DNA from: an uncultured Elusimicrobia bacterium
GTDB taxonomy: Bacteria > Elusimicrobiota > Endomicrobiia > Endomicrobiales > Endomicrobiaceae
Direction of reading: 5' to 3'
DNA length: 12,260 nucleotides
Assembly: GCA_947168325.1 (NCBI GenBank)
Contig: CAMVLN010000034.1
Location: 1 to 12,260 of the forward strand
The notes below the pieces were generated by a model. The model worked only from the letters and a program-made list of their open reading frames with translations, made no database searches and was not told the DNA's origin. Made by a program: the position numbers and the translations under genes. Positions 1 to 8,109 of this stretch are shown piece by piece; within the stretch, counting starts at the first letter, position 1; each line of letters starts with the position of its first letter.

Positions 1-642
1 AGCATAAAACACTATCAATGTCCACAAACAAACGAACACATCATGAGGAATTATCTCTATTGGAGCATAAGCTGCACATAAATGTAAAACCCCTGCTACT
101 GATACCATAATGAAAGCAATAAATATAAATTTTAGTTGCTCTTTTTTATAGCCATGATAATAGTTATACCTTTTAATTAATAGATATACACTGTAAGAAC
201 AAACTGAAGAAAAAAATAACATATATGCAAAATATAATGGACCAGGAATTACATAAGTATTGGGAACTTTTGTTACAAAATCAATAATAAAAAAATTAGA
301 ATAAATAAAAAACAGAAAAAATAAAGATATAATATATGCTGTTTTTATTAGTTTTTTATTATCTATTTCCAATAAACTAAAAATAAAATTTAATATTGTT
401 GCAGGTGCGAATACTGCCATTATATATAAAGTTCTTATACAAAATAATGCAAAATTATGATCTTTTATAGCACCACCTAAAAAAGGGAGCAATGTCCAAA
501 CACAAAATGTTATACTCATAATTGCAAATCTTATATTAACCTTTAAATTGGTATTAAAAAATGCAACTATAACTGAAATAAAACAAAGAACAGATGCAAG
601 TAAAGATGAAAAAGAATAAAACATCCAATATTGAAAATTCAT
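1..642 (-). CDS. Partial membrane sensor protein, N-terminal 7TM region (histidine-kinase type), C-terminus outside window
   Basis: An uninterrupted frame runs from ATG at 642-640 to the window edge, giving 214 codons of an incomplete gene. I translated it by hand and found no stop. The protein is very hydrophobic, with about seven membrane segments near residues 8-29, 38-58, 66-91, 101-120, 132-156, 168-190 and 200-214+. Short polar loops separate them, and a charged loop (YHGYKKEQLKF, 162-172) precedes segment six. The layout, with a KEQLKF-type entry to segment six, a Pro before segment seven and an ending in ...VFYA, resembles the N-terminal 7TM sensor region of histidine kinases and diguanylate cyclases (HisKA_7TM). 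The output domain, if any, lies beyond the window. An AAGG at 655-658 is 12 nt from the start, which is long for a ribosome site. The gene is 210 bp downstream of the aldehyde dehydrogenase and so probably has its own promoter. The membrane-protein call is firm; the family call is tentative. Confidence 0.72.
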   Translation of the reverse strand, partial: MNFQYWMFYSFSSLLASVLCFISVIVAFFNTNLKVNIRFAIMSITFCVWTLLPFLGGAIKDHNFALFCIRTLYIMAVFAPATILNFIFSLLEIDNKKLIKTAYIISLFFLFFIYSNFFIIDFVTKVPNTYVIPGPLYFAYMLFFSSVCSYSVYLLIKRYNYYHGYKKEQLKFIFIAFIMVSVAGVLHLCAAYAPIEIIPHDVFVCLWTLIVFYA

Positions 643-852
643 ACAAAATAAAAACCTTATTAATTATAATGTTATAAACAAAACCAACAGTATTTTAGCA
701 AACAAAAAAACTATTCTCTTATATCTATGTAAATAAATTAAAGAAAAATTTGCCAATTACCAAAAATTGAAATAAGAAATACAAAAAAACAAGCCTATAA
801 ACAAAAAATATATAAATTATTATAGAAAATAAAATGTTATAATTCGTAAATA
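643..852. other. AT-rich spacer between aldehyde dehydrogenase and membrane sensor gene
   Basis: This is 210 bp with no credible reading frame. On the minus strand it must carry the end of the secA-block transcript and the start region of the sensor gene. A TATAAT lies on the minus strand within about 30 bp of the sensor ATG, but I could not find a matching -35 at 16-18 bp. I see no GC-rich hairpin followed by a T run after the aldehyde dehydrogenase stop, so no intrinsic terminator can be called. Confidence 0.5.
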
Positions 853-2433
853 CTAATCTCTATCTCTAGTTAAACTTATTCCCTGCATATGACTTGTTTT
901 TAACCAAATAAAATTCATTTCTCCATAAGGACCGCCAGTTTTACCAACTCCTCCATGACTAGATAAAAACATAGACATACCTATATGCCTAGAATTTATT
1001 CTAAGTAACCCACTTTTATCTATTGACCGTATAAATTGTCTTGTATAGAAAGCAGACTTTACCCACACAGAAGCTCTTAACCCATATTCATTACAATCTG
1101 CAATATTTATCATTTTGTTAAAAATATCTTTATCTTTATCTTTTTTATTATCTTTATTTGATGAAACTTTAATAATAGGAATAACTGGAAAAAAATTTTC
1201 TTCGCAAATACACTTTATATTAAGTAAATTAGGATTATTATCGTTAAATAAAACAAAAGTTGGTTGAAAATATGTTCCATCTTTATTTATATTACCATTA
1301 TAATCAACTCTGTTTCCTCCACATAAAACTATTCCTTTATTTTTTTTTGCATCTTCAAAAGATTTAACACATTCTGCCATTTTTACGACAGGAGTTAAAA
1401 TAGTTTTATCATTTGATGGTAAACCATATTGTATCTTTTTTACTTTTTCAAGCAAAATACTAACAAATCTGTCACAAATATCTTCGTGAACTATTAAAGT
1501 TTTTGGTACCATACATATTTGTGTAGAACCTAAAAAACAATCCATTGCAGCATCTGCTGCTTTATCTAAATTGCAATCATCCCAAACAAAAAAATTATCG
1601 TTACCAGATAATTCTAAAATAGGTTTTTTGTTACTTGCACAAATCTTATTTCCTATTTCTAATCCTTGCTTACTTGCTCCTGAAAAAAATATATCATTAA
1701 CTTTTGGATTTTTTAACCACTCATCTAACATAGTTTTAGAATTTCCTACAACAATGTTTAAACATCCATCAGGGGCACCATTTTCTTTCAAAGCTTCTCC
1801 TACAATATGTTTCCAAACGAAAATTGTAGCTACAGGAATTTTTAAAGGTGGTTTTACTATTATTGTATTTCCTGATAACAATGCATATGCTCCTATTAAA
1901 GAATTAAGTGCAGATGCATTTTTAGGTGGAATAACAACGACTACTCCATCCGGTTTTCTTGCTAAATAAATTCTTTCATTTTTTTCATGTCCCAACTCTG
2001 TCCACAGTTCATCTTTATATAAATCTATTGATTGTTTACAAAAAACTTTTTGCATACTGTTATATTCCCATTCTGCAAGTTTTTTAGGATGCCCTTCTAT
2101 AGATAACATTTTTAAAACTATAGATTTGTATTTTATTAATTTATCGTTTATTGTATATAGTATTTTTTTCCTTTTTAAAACATTAAATTTTTTGTATATT
2201 TTACTAGCTTTATATGCTGCTTCTATAGCTTTTTTATTTAATTCATTGTTACCAACACAGTACTTTGCATAAACATATTCATCTACATCTTCTGGAAGTT
2301 CACCTTTCTTTAATTTTGTAAGAACTTGATAAGTTTTTTTAAAATCTAAAATAGCTTTATCAGCATAAGGGAAATATTCATACTTTTCTGTATCTACATC
2401 TTTGCCATTAACAAACAAAAAAAATTGTTTCAT
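853..2433 (-). CDS. Aldehyde dehydrogenase superfamily protein, substrate unknown
   Basis: This 526-residue protein carries the NAD(P)-dependent aldehyde dehydrogenase signature set in order. Asn172 in PPKNAS is the oxyanion-hole Asn, and Lys194 in IIVKPP contacts the cofactor. The loop SGASKQG at 251-257 corresponds to the Rossmann GSTxxG. Glu274 in LELSG is the general base, and Cys307 in GSTQIC is the catalytic thiol. EENFFPV at 411-417 and the C-terminal GGVGKTGGPYGEMN near 494-507 also match the family. All key residues are present, so the enzyme looks intact. The first 60 residues (NGKDVDTEKYEYFPYADK...) differ from the usual ALDH opening. A Lys/Asp-rich insert sits at 424-436. Neither lets me name the substrate. 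Start: ATG with AGGAG six bases upstream. The gene begins 17 bp after the prfB stop and is last in the secA-lnt-prfB run; it ends with TAG. The superfamily call is firm; the role (fermentative aldehyde oxidation or acyl reduction) is open. Confidence 0.9.
   Translation of the reverse strand: MKQFFLFVNGKDVDTEKYEYFPYADKAILDFKKTYQVLTKLKKGELPEDVDEYVYAKYCVGNNELNKKAIEAAYKASKIYKKFNVLKRKKILYTINDKLIKYKSIVLKMLSIEGHPKKLAEWEYNSMQKVFCKQSIDLYKDELWTELGHEKNERIYLARKPDGVVVVIPPKNASALNSLIGAYALLSGNTIIVKPPLKIPVATIFVWKHIVGEALKENGAPDGCLNIVVGNSKTMLDEWLKNPKVNDIFFSGASKQGLEIGNKICASNKKPILELSGNDNFFVWDDCNLDKAADAAMDCFLGSTQICMVPKTLIVHEDICDRFVSILLEKVKKIQYGLPSNDKTILTPVVKMAECVKSFEDAKKNKGIVLCGGNRVDYNGNINKDGTYFQPTFVLFNDNNPNLLNIKCICEENFFPVIPIIKVSSNKDNKKDKDKDIFNKMINIADCNEYGLRASVWVKSAFYTRQFIRSIDKSGLLRINSRHIGMSMFLSSHGGVGKTGGPYGEMNFIWLKTSHMQGISLTRDRD
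1125..1142 (-). repeat. Three tandem TATCTT hexamers inside the aldehyde dehydrogenase gene
   Basis: The plus strand reads TATCTT three times without interruption. Read on the coding strand this is the in-frame repeat GATAAA, encoding KDKDKD at residues 431-436. It lies in the insert between the EENFFPV and NEYGLRAS blocks, which is likely a surface loop. Copy-number change by slippage would alter loop length without breaking the frame. Confidence 0.8.
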
Positions 2434-2450
2434 AAACTGCTCCTGTACTG

Positions 2451-3540
2451 TTAATTATTTTTTGTTTCTAGTTTCCAACTAAGATATACAGTAATAAAAG
2501 AATCTATATCTCCATCCATAACTTTTCCAACATGAGATGTTTCTAAATTTGTTCTGTGATCTTTTACAAGTTGATATGGCATAAATATATAGGATCTTAT
2601 TTGATTTCCCCATGCAATAAGACCTTTTTCATTATAATGCTTTTCATAGGATTGTCTTAACTTTTCTTGTTCATATTCATAAAGCTTCGCTTTTAATAAC
2701 TTCATAGCTGTTGCTTTATTTTTTATTTGAGATCTTTCTGTTTGAGATTGAGCAACAATATTAGTTGGTAAATGTGTAATTCTTACTGCTGAATCCGTAG
2801 TATTAACATGTTGTCCACCTGCTCCTGTTGATCTATAAGTATCTATTCTTATATCTTTATCCTCAATTACAATATCTATATCATCATCAACTTCAGGAAT
2901 AACATCTACACTTGCAAACGATGTATGTCTTCTTTTATTTGCATCAAAAGGAGAAATCCTTACCAATCTATGAACACCTATTTCTGATTGCAAAAAGCCA
3001 TAAGCATATTCTCCTTCTATAATAAAAGTTATACTTTTTATACCAACTTCATCTCCATCTAGAATATCTATAGTATTAAAGATAAAACCTTTGTTCTCTG
3101 CCCATCTAGAATACATTCTAACTAACATTTGTGCCCAATCACAAGATTCTGTCCCCCCTGCCCCTGCATGAATTGAAACTATCGCATTATTTTTATCATG
3201 CTTACCAGAAAGTTTTGTTTTTACTTCTATACTTTCTACATCTTTTAATAATTTATTTTTATCTTGTTCCAATTCACTTAATAAACTTTCATCTTTTTCC
3301 TGATTTAAAAGTTCTTGTATTTCTAACAATTCATTTATTCTTTTTTCTAAACTTTTCCAACAATTTACATCTTTTTTTAAACTGTCAAGTTTAGACATCA
3401 CCTTTTTTGCATTATTTTGGTTGTTCCAAAAATCTGTTGCAGTAATTTGTTTATCTAAAATTTCTATCTCTTTGATCTTATTATCTACATCAAAGAGACC
3501 TCCTTAGATTAGATATCTTTTTTTTCAAATCATTAAGCAT
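2451..3540 (-). CDS. prfB: Peptide chain release factor 2, expressed through a +1 programmed frameshift
   Basis: RF2 recognises UGA (and UAA) stop codons and triggers peptidyl-tRNA hydrolysis on the ribosome. The reading frame is split. Codons 1-16 (MLNDLKKKISNLRRSL) run from ATG 3540-3538 to an in-frame TGA at 3492-3490. Skipping the T at 3492 continues with DVDNKIKEIE... at 3491, for 362 residues in total (E. coli RF2 has 365). The UGA-reading SPF motif is at 196-198 (RISPFD) and the catalytic GGQ at 241-243 (GAGGQHVN). Ser is at the position before TGAGGQ that is Thr or Ala in E. coli strains. Reading only the longest ORF gives a false start at GTG 3401 and removes 46 residues of domain 1. 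The start has GGAAG nine bases upstream, inside the end of lnt, whose stop is three bases away. The gene ends in TAA and is followed by the aldehyde dehydrogenase. Expression should rise when RF2 is scarce. Confidence 0.96.
3490..3504 (-). promoter_or_regulatory. RF2 programmed +1 frameshift site
   Basis: Coding-strand bases 3504-3490 read AGG AGG TCT CTT TGA. An internal Shine-Dalgarno-like AGGAGG (3504-3499) sits three bases before the slippery CTT, which is directly followed by the UGA stop. This is the same geometry as the well-known E. coli prfB element (AGG GGG TAT CTT TGA). Here the SD is the perfect AGGAGG, and the base after UGA is T rather than the frequent C. Slow UGA decoding at low RF2 would let the tRNA on CUU slip to UUU and continue into GAT. 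Confidence 0.96.
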
Positions 3541-3543
3541 AAC

Positions 3544-5040
3544 TTATTTCTTCCGTTTAATTATAAAAAATATTATAACTACAAATATTATACACATATA
3601 TACAAAAATATTCCCTACTTTTGTATAAATTGTTATATCACTATTTTGATAAGCATCTGAAATTAAAGAAATATTTTCATTAAGTTTTGTAAGATTAGAA
3701 ATATTTCCTGCAGAATCTATAATTGCTGATAGCCCAGTATTAGCAGAAACTATAATATTTTTCCTATTTTCCACTGCTCTAAAAACATTCATTACAAAAT
3801 GCTGATATGGAGCAAAAGAATCAAAAAACCATGCATCATTAGCATGATTAGTTAAAATTTTTGCACCATTTAAAACTAATTTTCTTGATAAATTTGGAAA
3901 GAAATTTTCAGAACAAATTGTTGAACCAATAAAAAGCTTATCATAATTAAAAATATTCATACAATTATCCTTAGAAAAATCACCCAAAGAATTGAATGTC
4001 CTAAAATATTTTGGTAATACTTTCCTAAAAGGAACAAATTCTCCAAAAATAATAAGATGATTTTTATTATGTTTATCTAAAATTAAACCTTCTTTTGTTA
4101 TAGCAAAGATAGAGTTATACATATTTGTTCCATTATGATTACTAAAACTTGAACCACCAATTAAACTTAAATTAGAATACTTTGCTGTTTCTTTTACAAC
4201 ATCTTTTATATTTTGTTTATACTCTAAAGAACCTGGCAAAACTGTTTCTGGGTAAACTATTAAATCTATTTCTTTATTTTTAAATATAGCTGCATTTTGT
4301 TTTAATGTATTTAAAATTTTATTTCTATAACTTGTACTCCATTTGTTATATTGATTAATATTAGGTTGAACAATTCCAACAGATATTTTTTCTCCATAAG
4401 GATTAGAATATTTATTAACTTTAACATATCCATACATAAATATGGCAAAAAATATGCCTATAGCAACTAGTAAATATTTTTTTTCTTTTACATTTTGTAA
4501 CCAATAAAATATCAACATATTGACTAATATTACTACAAAAGAAACCCCATAAACTCCTGTAATATCTGCAATTTGAATTACATATTTAAAAGAAGATTGA
4601 GAATATCCTATCAAATTCCAACCAAATGTTAACAAATAAGTTCTTATAAATTCAATAAAAACCCAACTAGCAGATGAAAAAAGTATCACAATTGTTACAT
4701 TAAATTTTTTTTGAATATAATTAAAAGATATTGCCCATAACGAATAAAAAAATCCATAATAGGAATAAATAATAAATGAAAATAAAATAGCTTGAGAGAA
4801 TAAAAAATAATAATTTAAAAAAAATAAAAGCCAAATACAAGAAATGCAATAACAAGTAAAACCAGTTATAAAGCCATAAAACAATGCTTGTTTTGCAGTT
4901 GATTTACTAGAGCAACAAAATAATAACGGAACAAAAGCTACCCATGCAAAATAAAAGGCATTTATTTTAGGAAAAGATATAGCTAGCAAAAATCCTGATA
5001 ATATAGCCAAAAGAAAAAACTGTATTCTAAACTTTTTCAC
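3544..5040 (-). CDS. lnt: Apolipoprotein N-acyltransferase
   Basis: Lnt adds the third acyl chain to the N-terminal Cys of bacterial lipoproteins, in the inner membrane with its active site facing the periplasm. The 498-residue protein has several N-terminal membrane segments (about 7-24, 28-45, 52-75, 80-105, 115-137, 158-181 and 188-206). A nitrilase-type domain follows at about 218-460, then a final membrane helix at 476-495. The expected catalytic triad is visible as Glu265 (VYPETVLPG), Lys326 (NKNHLIIFGE) and Cys376 (STICSENFFP). Start: GTG at 5040-5038, directly after an in-frame TAA, so no earlier start is possible. Its Shine-Dalgarno signal is poor. The gene follows secA by 39 bp and its stop is three bases before the prfB ATG, so it is probably in the secA transcript. 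Its presence implies an outer membrane with mature triacylated lipoproteins. Length is normal for the family. Confidence 0.94.
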   Translation of the reverse strand: MKKFRIQFFLLAILSGFLLAISFPKINAFYFAWVAFVPLLFCCSSKSTAKQALFYGFITGFTCYCISCIWLLFFLNYYFLFSQAILFSFIIYSYYGFFYSLWAISFNYIQKKFNVTIVILFSSASWVFIEFIRTYLLTFGWNLIGYSQSSFKYVIQIADITGVYGVSFVVILVNMLIFYWLQNVKEKKYLLVAIGIFFAIFMYGYVKVNKYSNPYGEKISVGIVQPNINQYNKWSTSYRNKILNTLKQNAAIFKNKEIDLIVYPETVLPGSLEYKQNIKDVVKETAKYSNLSLIGGSSFSNHNGTNMYNSIFAITKEGLILDKHNKNHLIIFGEFVPFRKVLPKYFRTFNSLGDFSKDNCMNIFNYDKLFIGSTICSENFFPNLSRKLVLNGAKILTNHANDAWFFDSFAPYQHFVMNVFRAVENRKNIIVSANTGLSAIIDSAGNISNLTKLNENISLISDAYQNSDITIYTKVGNIFVYMCIIFVVIIFFIIKRKK

Positions 5041-5079
5041 TTTTTATTTGAATAACTTACTTTACTATATATTGTATTA

Positions 5080-7698
5080 TTAATTTGCTCCGCAACATTT
5101 TTTATATTTTTTACCACTGCCACAAGGGCAAGGATCATTTCTTCCTATTTTTTTTATATCTTTAGCAGAAATTTGTCTTCTATCAGTTTTTTTATTATCA
5201 ATACAAGATTTTGTTGTATCAATATTTTGGTTTTGTGTGCCAATTGGCATCTGTCTTGCTGAAACATTAACCTGAACTTTAAATACATATTCTATTGTAG
5301 CTTCTCTTATTCTTTTCATCATATTATCGAAAAGTATAAAAGATTCTTTTTGATATTCAATTTTTGGATCTTTTTGTGCATAAGCCCTAAACCAGATACC
5401 TTTTTTTAATTGGTCTAATTCATACAAATTATCCTTCCATGATAAATCTATCATTTGTAAGAGAACCATTCTCTCTATATGTTTTAACAATTCTTCACCA
5501 AGATCTTCTTTCCTCTTATTATAAGCAACTTTTATTTTTTCTAATAAAATATCTTTAAGAGCTTCCCTTGTAAGATAATTTAACTCTTCTTTATTTGCTA
5601 TTTCAAAATTTATGCCAAATGTTCTTGACATCCATGCATGAAAATGCACCCACTCCCATTGTTCTGGATAAATTTTTTCTGGTGCCCAAAGTTCAATTTT
5701 TTCTTCAACTGATTCAAGCAACATATCTTGTATAGTTTCGGAAATATCTTCTCCTTCAAGGACTTCGTTTCTTAATCTATAAACAGCTTCTCGTTGCTTA
5801 TTCATTACATTATCATAATCGATAAGTTGTTTTCTTATATCAAAATCTCTTCCCTCAACCTTTTTCTGTGCATTTTCTACAGCTTTAGATATCCAAGGAT
5901 GCTGAATATCATCACCTTCTTTAAGACCAAGTTTTTGCATAACAACCATCATTCTATCAGAACCAAATAATCTCATAAGCTCGTCTTGCATAGACAGATA
6001 AAATCTTGAAGCTCCCGGATCGCCTTGTCTTCCAGCTCTACCCCTTAACTGATTATCTATTCTCCTAGATTCGTGTCTTTCTGTTCCTATAATATATAAA
6101 CCACCTACAGACTTTACAAATTTATTTTGTTCTTCATTACCTGCACCAAGCACAATATCAGTTCCTCTCCCAGCCATATTAGTTGCAATTGTAACTGCAC
6201 CCTTTGCACCAGCATTTGCTATTATCTGAGCTTCAAGTTCATGATATTTTGCATTTAAAACATTATGTGGAATACCCTTTTTTCTCAACATTTGTGCAAC
6301 TAATTCAGACTTTTCAATAGATCTTGTACCAACAAGAACTGGCTGACCTCTTTTCCAACATTCCTCTATATCTTTAACTATTGCATCATACTTTTCCTTT
6401 TCTGTTCTATAAATTACATCTGGATAATCTTTTCTTATCATTGGATTATTTGTAGGAACTTCAACGACATCTAATTTATAAATTTCCCAAAATTCTGTGG
6501 CTTCAGTAAGAGCTGTTCCTGTCATACCTGAAAGTTTCTTATACATCCTGAAAAAGTTTTGAAATGTTATTGTTGCAAGTGTTTGATTCTCTTGTTCAAT
6601 TTTTAGATTTTCTTTTGCTTCAATTGCTTGATGTAGCCCATCAGACCATCTTCGACCCGGCATAAGTCTTCCAGTAAACTCATCCACAATCACGACTTCA
6701 CTATCTTTTACTACATAAGCAACATCTCTTTTATAGAGCTCATGTGCTCTTATTGCCTGTGTAATATGATGAACCCACTCAGACTGCATATCATCATAAA
6801 TATTTTTTACACCTAAAAACTTTTCTGCTTTTTGAATACCTTGTTCAGTTAAAACAACCGTGTGATTTTTTTCATCAACCAAATAATCATAACCCTTAGA
6901 TAAATCTATACCATCATATTTTGCTTTTATTTCTTCATTTTCTGTTACATGTCTTCCTTTAAGCATAGGAACTATTCTGTTTGCAACATAATATTTATCT
7001 GTAGATTCTTCTCCTGGTCCAGAAATAATTAAAGGGGTTCTTGCTTCATCTATCAATATAGAATCAACCTCATCAACTATGGCAAAATTGAGTCCTCTTA
7101 AAACTCTTTGCTCTTTAGAAATTTTCATATTGTCTCTAAGATAATCAAAGCCCAATTCATTATTAGTTACATAAGTAATATCACAAGCATAAGCTGCTTT
7201 TCTATCTTCATCTGACACATCATGACAAATATTTCCAACTGTCAACCCTAGTGCATTATACACAGGTTCCATCCATTCTTTATCTCTTTTTGCAAGGTAA
7301 TCATTTACTGTAACTACATGTACCCCTTTTCCTTCAATAGCATTAAGATATACAGGTAATGTTGCTACAAGAGTTTTACCTTCACCAGTCTTCATTTCTG
7401 CAATTTTGCCTTGGTTAAGTATATAACCACCTATCAATTGAACATCAAAATGTCTAAGACCTATAGTTCTTTTTGATGCTTCTCTTACACAGGCAAAAGC
7501 TTCTGGCAAAATAGAGTCTAACTTTTCACCTCTTGCCAATCTATCTTTAAACTCTTTGGTTTTTGATTTTAATTGTTCATCTGATAATTTTTGAATTTCA
7601 GGTTCTAAAGAATTTATTTTATCCACCACAGGCTTTATCTTTTTAATATCTCTTTCGTTTTGTGAACCAAAAATTGCACCAAATATTTCTTTAAGCAT
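5080..7698 (-). CDS. secA: Preprotein translocase ATPase SecA
   Basis: SecA is the ATP-driven motor that pushes preproteins through SecYEG. I place the start at ATG 7698-7696, giving 872 residues. This ATG has AAAGGGA six bases upstream. The alternative TTG at 7725, nine codons earlier, would bury that ribosome site inside the gene. With this start, Walker A Lys is residue 108 (TGEGKT) and the DEVD box begins at Asp209, the same numbers as in E. coli. Other marks are the NDYLAKRD and YVTNNELGFDYLRD blocks, EARTPLIISG, the helicase-like AGRGTDIVLG and RGRAGRQGDPG, and a C-terminal SEC-C zinc site with cysteines at about 857, 859, 868 and 869 (PCPCGSGKKYKKCC). All domains are present and the length is normal. 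It leads the secA-lnt-prfB-ALDH block behind the promoter at 7744-7772 and ends with TAA. Confidence 0.98.
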   Translation of the reverse strand: MLKEIFGAIFGSQNERDIKKIKPVVDKINSLEPEIQKLSDEQLKSKTKEFKDRLARGEKLDSILPEAFACVREASKRTIGLRHFDVQLIGGYILNQGKIAEMKTGEGKTLVATLPVYLNAIEGKGVHVVTVNDYLAKRDKEWMEPVYNALGLTVGNICHDVSDEDRKAAYACDITYVTNNELGFDYLRDNMKISKEQRVLRGLNFAIVDEVDSILIDEARTPLIISGPGEESTDKYYVANRIVPMLKGRHVTENEEIKAKYDGIDLSKGYDYLVDEKNHTVVLTEQGIQKAEKFLGVKNIYDDMQSEWVHHITQAIRAHELYKRDVAYVVKDSEVVIVDEFTGRLMPGRRWSDGLHQAIEAKENLKIEQENQTLATITFQNFFRMYKKLSGMTGTALTEATEFWEIYKLDVVEVPTNNPMIRKDYPDVIYRTEKEKYDAIVKDIEECWKRGQPVLVGTRSIEKSELVAQMLRKKGIPHNVLNAKYHELEAQIIANAGAKGAVTIATNMAGRGTDIVLGAGNEEQNKFVKSVGGLYIIGTERHESRRIDNQLRGRAGRQGDPGASRFYLSMQDELMRLFGSDRMMVVMQKLGLKEGDDIQHPWISKAVENAQKKVEGRDFDIRKQLIDYDNVMNKQREAVYRLRNEVLEGEDISETIQDMLLESVEEKIELWAPEKIYPEQWEWVHFHAWMSRTFGINFEIANKEELNYLTREALKDILLEKIKVAYNKRKEDLGEELLKHIERMVLLQMIDLSWKDNLYELDQLKKGIWFRAYAQKDPKIEYQKESFILFDNMMKRIREATIEYVFKVQVNVSARQMPIGTQNQNIDTTKSCIDNKKTDRRQISAKDIKKIGRNDPCPCGSGKKYKKCCGAN

Positions 7699-7704
7699 AG
7701 TTTG

Positions 7705-7711
7705 TCCCTTT
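7705..7711 (-). promoter_or_regulatory. secA ribosome binding site deciding the start
   Basis: The minus strand reads AAAGGGA ending six bases before ATG 7698. It selects this ATG over the upstream in-frame TTG at 7725, which has no such site. Confidence 0.8.
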
Positions 7712-7743
7712 TGTAATTTGTTCAATATTTAAATATTTTATGA

Positions 7744-7772
7744 ATTCTATATTTTTTATAGATAAAATTCAA
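7744..7772 (-). promoter_or_regulatory. Probable sigma70-type promoter of secA block
   Basis: On the minus strand, -35 TTGAAT (7772-7767) and -10 TAGAAT (7749-7744) are separated by exactly 17 bp. The predicted start of transcription is near 7737, leaving a leader of about 39 nt to the secA ATG. The element closely matches the one before glmU. It is called by eye only, and in DNA this AT-rich some matches arise by chance. Confidence 0.6.
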
Positions 7773-7798
7773 ACAATTTATAATTTAAACACAAATGT

Positions 7799-7846
7799 GA
7801 CTTTTTGTAATTATTATATATAATTGTATTGTGAGTTGAAAAAGTC
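7799..7846. repeat. Inverted repeat upstream of the secA promoter
   Basis: GACTTTTT (7799-7806) is matched by its exact reverse complement AAAAAGTC (7839-7846). The 32-bp centre itself contains the inverted repeat AATTAT/ATAATT (7809-7814 and 7820-7825). It lies about 30 bp upstream of the secA -35. It could be a regulator site or a transcript hairpin, or chance in AT-rich DNA. Confidence 0.35.
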
Positions 7847-8081
7847 CTAAATTTTTATATCCATTATCATCTTGCTACTTCTTTATTTTTTTAAAATATC
7901 CTGCAATTTATTTGGCTTGATATATATTTATATTTATACTTATTCTAAAGCAACAATAAGCTTTGGATAAAAAACTCCAATTAAGACCAAAATTAGAAAA
8001 ATTAAGTAAAGATAATGCAATAAAAATATAAAAAATTGTTCGCCAATTACCTTTTATCTTTCTTAAAAATTCTTAACTTAT

Positions 8082-8109
8082 CAACTAAATAAACACGAGC
8101 ATTTAGTTG
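8082..8109 (-). terminator. Hairpin just downstream of pth, possible weak terminator
   Basis: CAACTAAAT (8082-8090) and ATTTAGTTG (8101-8109) form a perfect 9-bp inverted repeat around a 10-base loop. It starts 25 bp after the pth stop. The stem has only two G:C pairs. The T-rich tract on the transcript (AATTTTT) comes about ten bases later rather than at once, so it is at best a weak intrinsic terminator or a 3'-end stabiliser. Confidence 0.4.

Noticed and set aside
1571..1969. Plus-strand open frame of 132 codons opposite the aldehyde dehydrogenase
   Set aside because: It lies wholly antisense to a gene with a complete catalytic motif set, has no family features of its own, and is a by-product of the coding strand's composition.
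3131..3394. Plus-strand open frame opposite prfB
   Set aside because: Antisense shadow of the Lys/Glu-rich RF2 N-terminal domain, giving a Leu/Phe-rich translation with no motif.
7790..7799. CACAAATGTG as a CRP-type operator
   Set aside because: The arms are only four bases and the spacing does not match TGTGA-N6-TCACA; no regulator gene is seen.
752..8050. GCCAATTACC occurring near 753 and again near 8042
   Set aside because: A single 10-base match between two AT-rich spacers is expected by chance in 12 kb, and flanking bases do not extend it.
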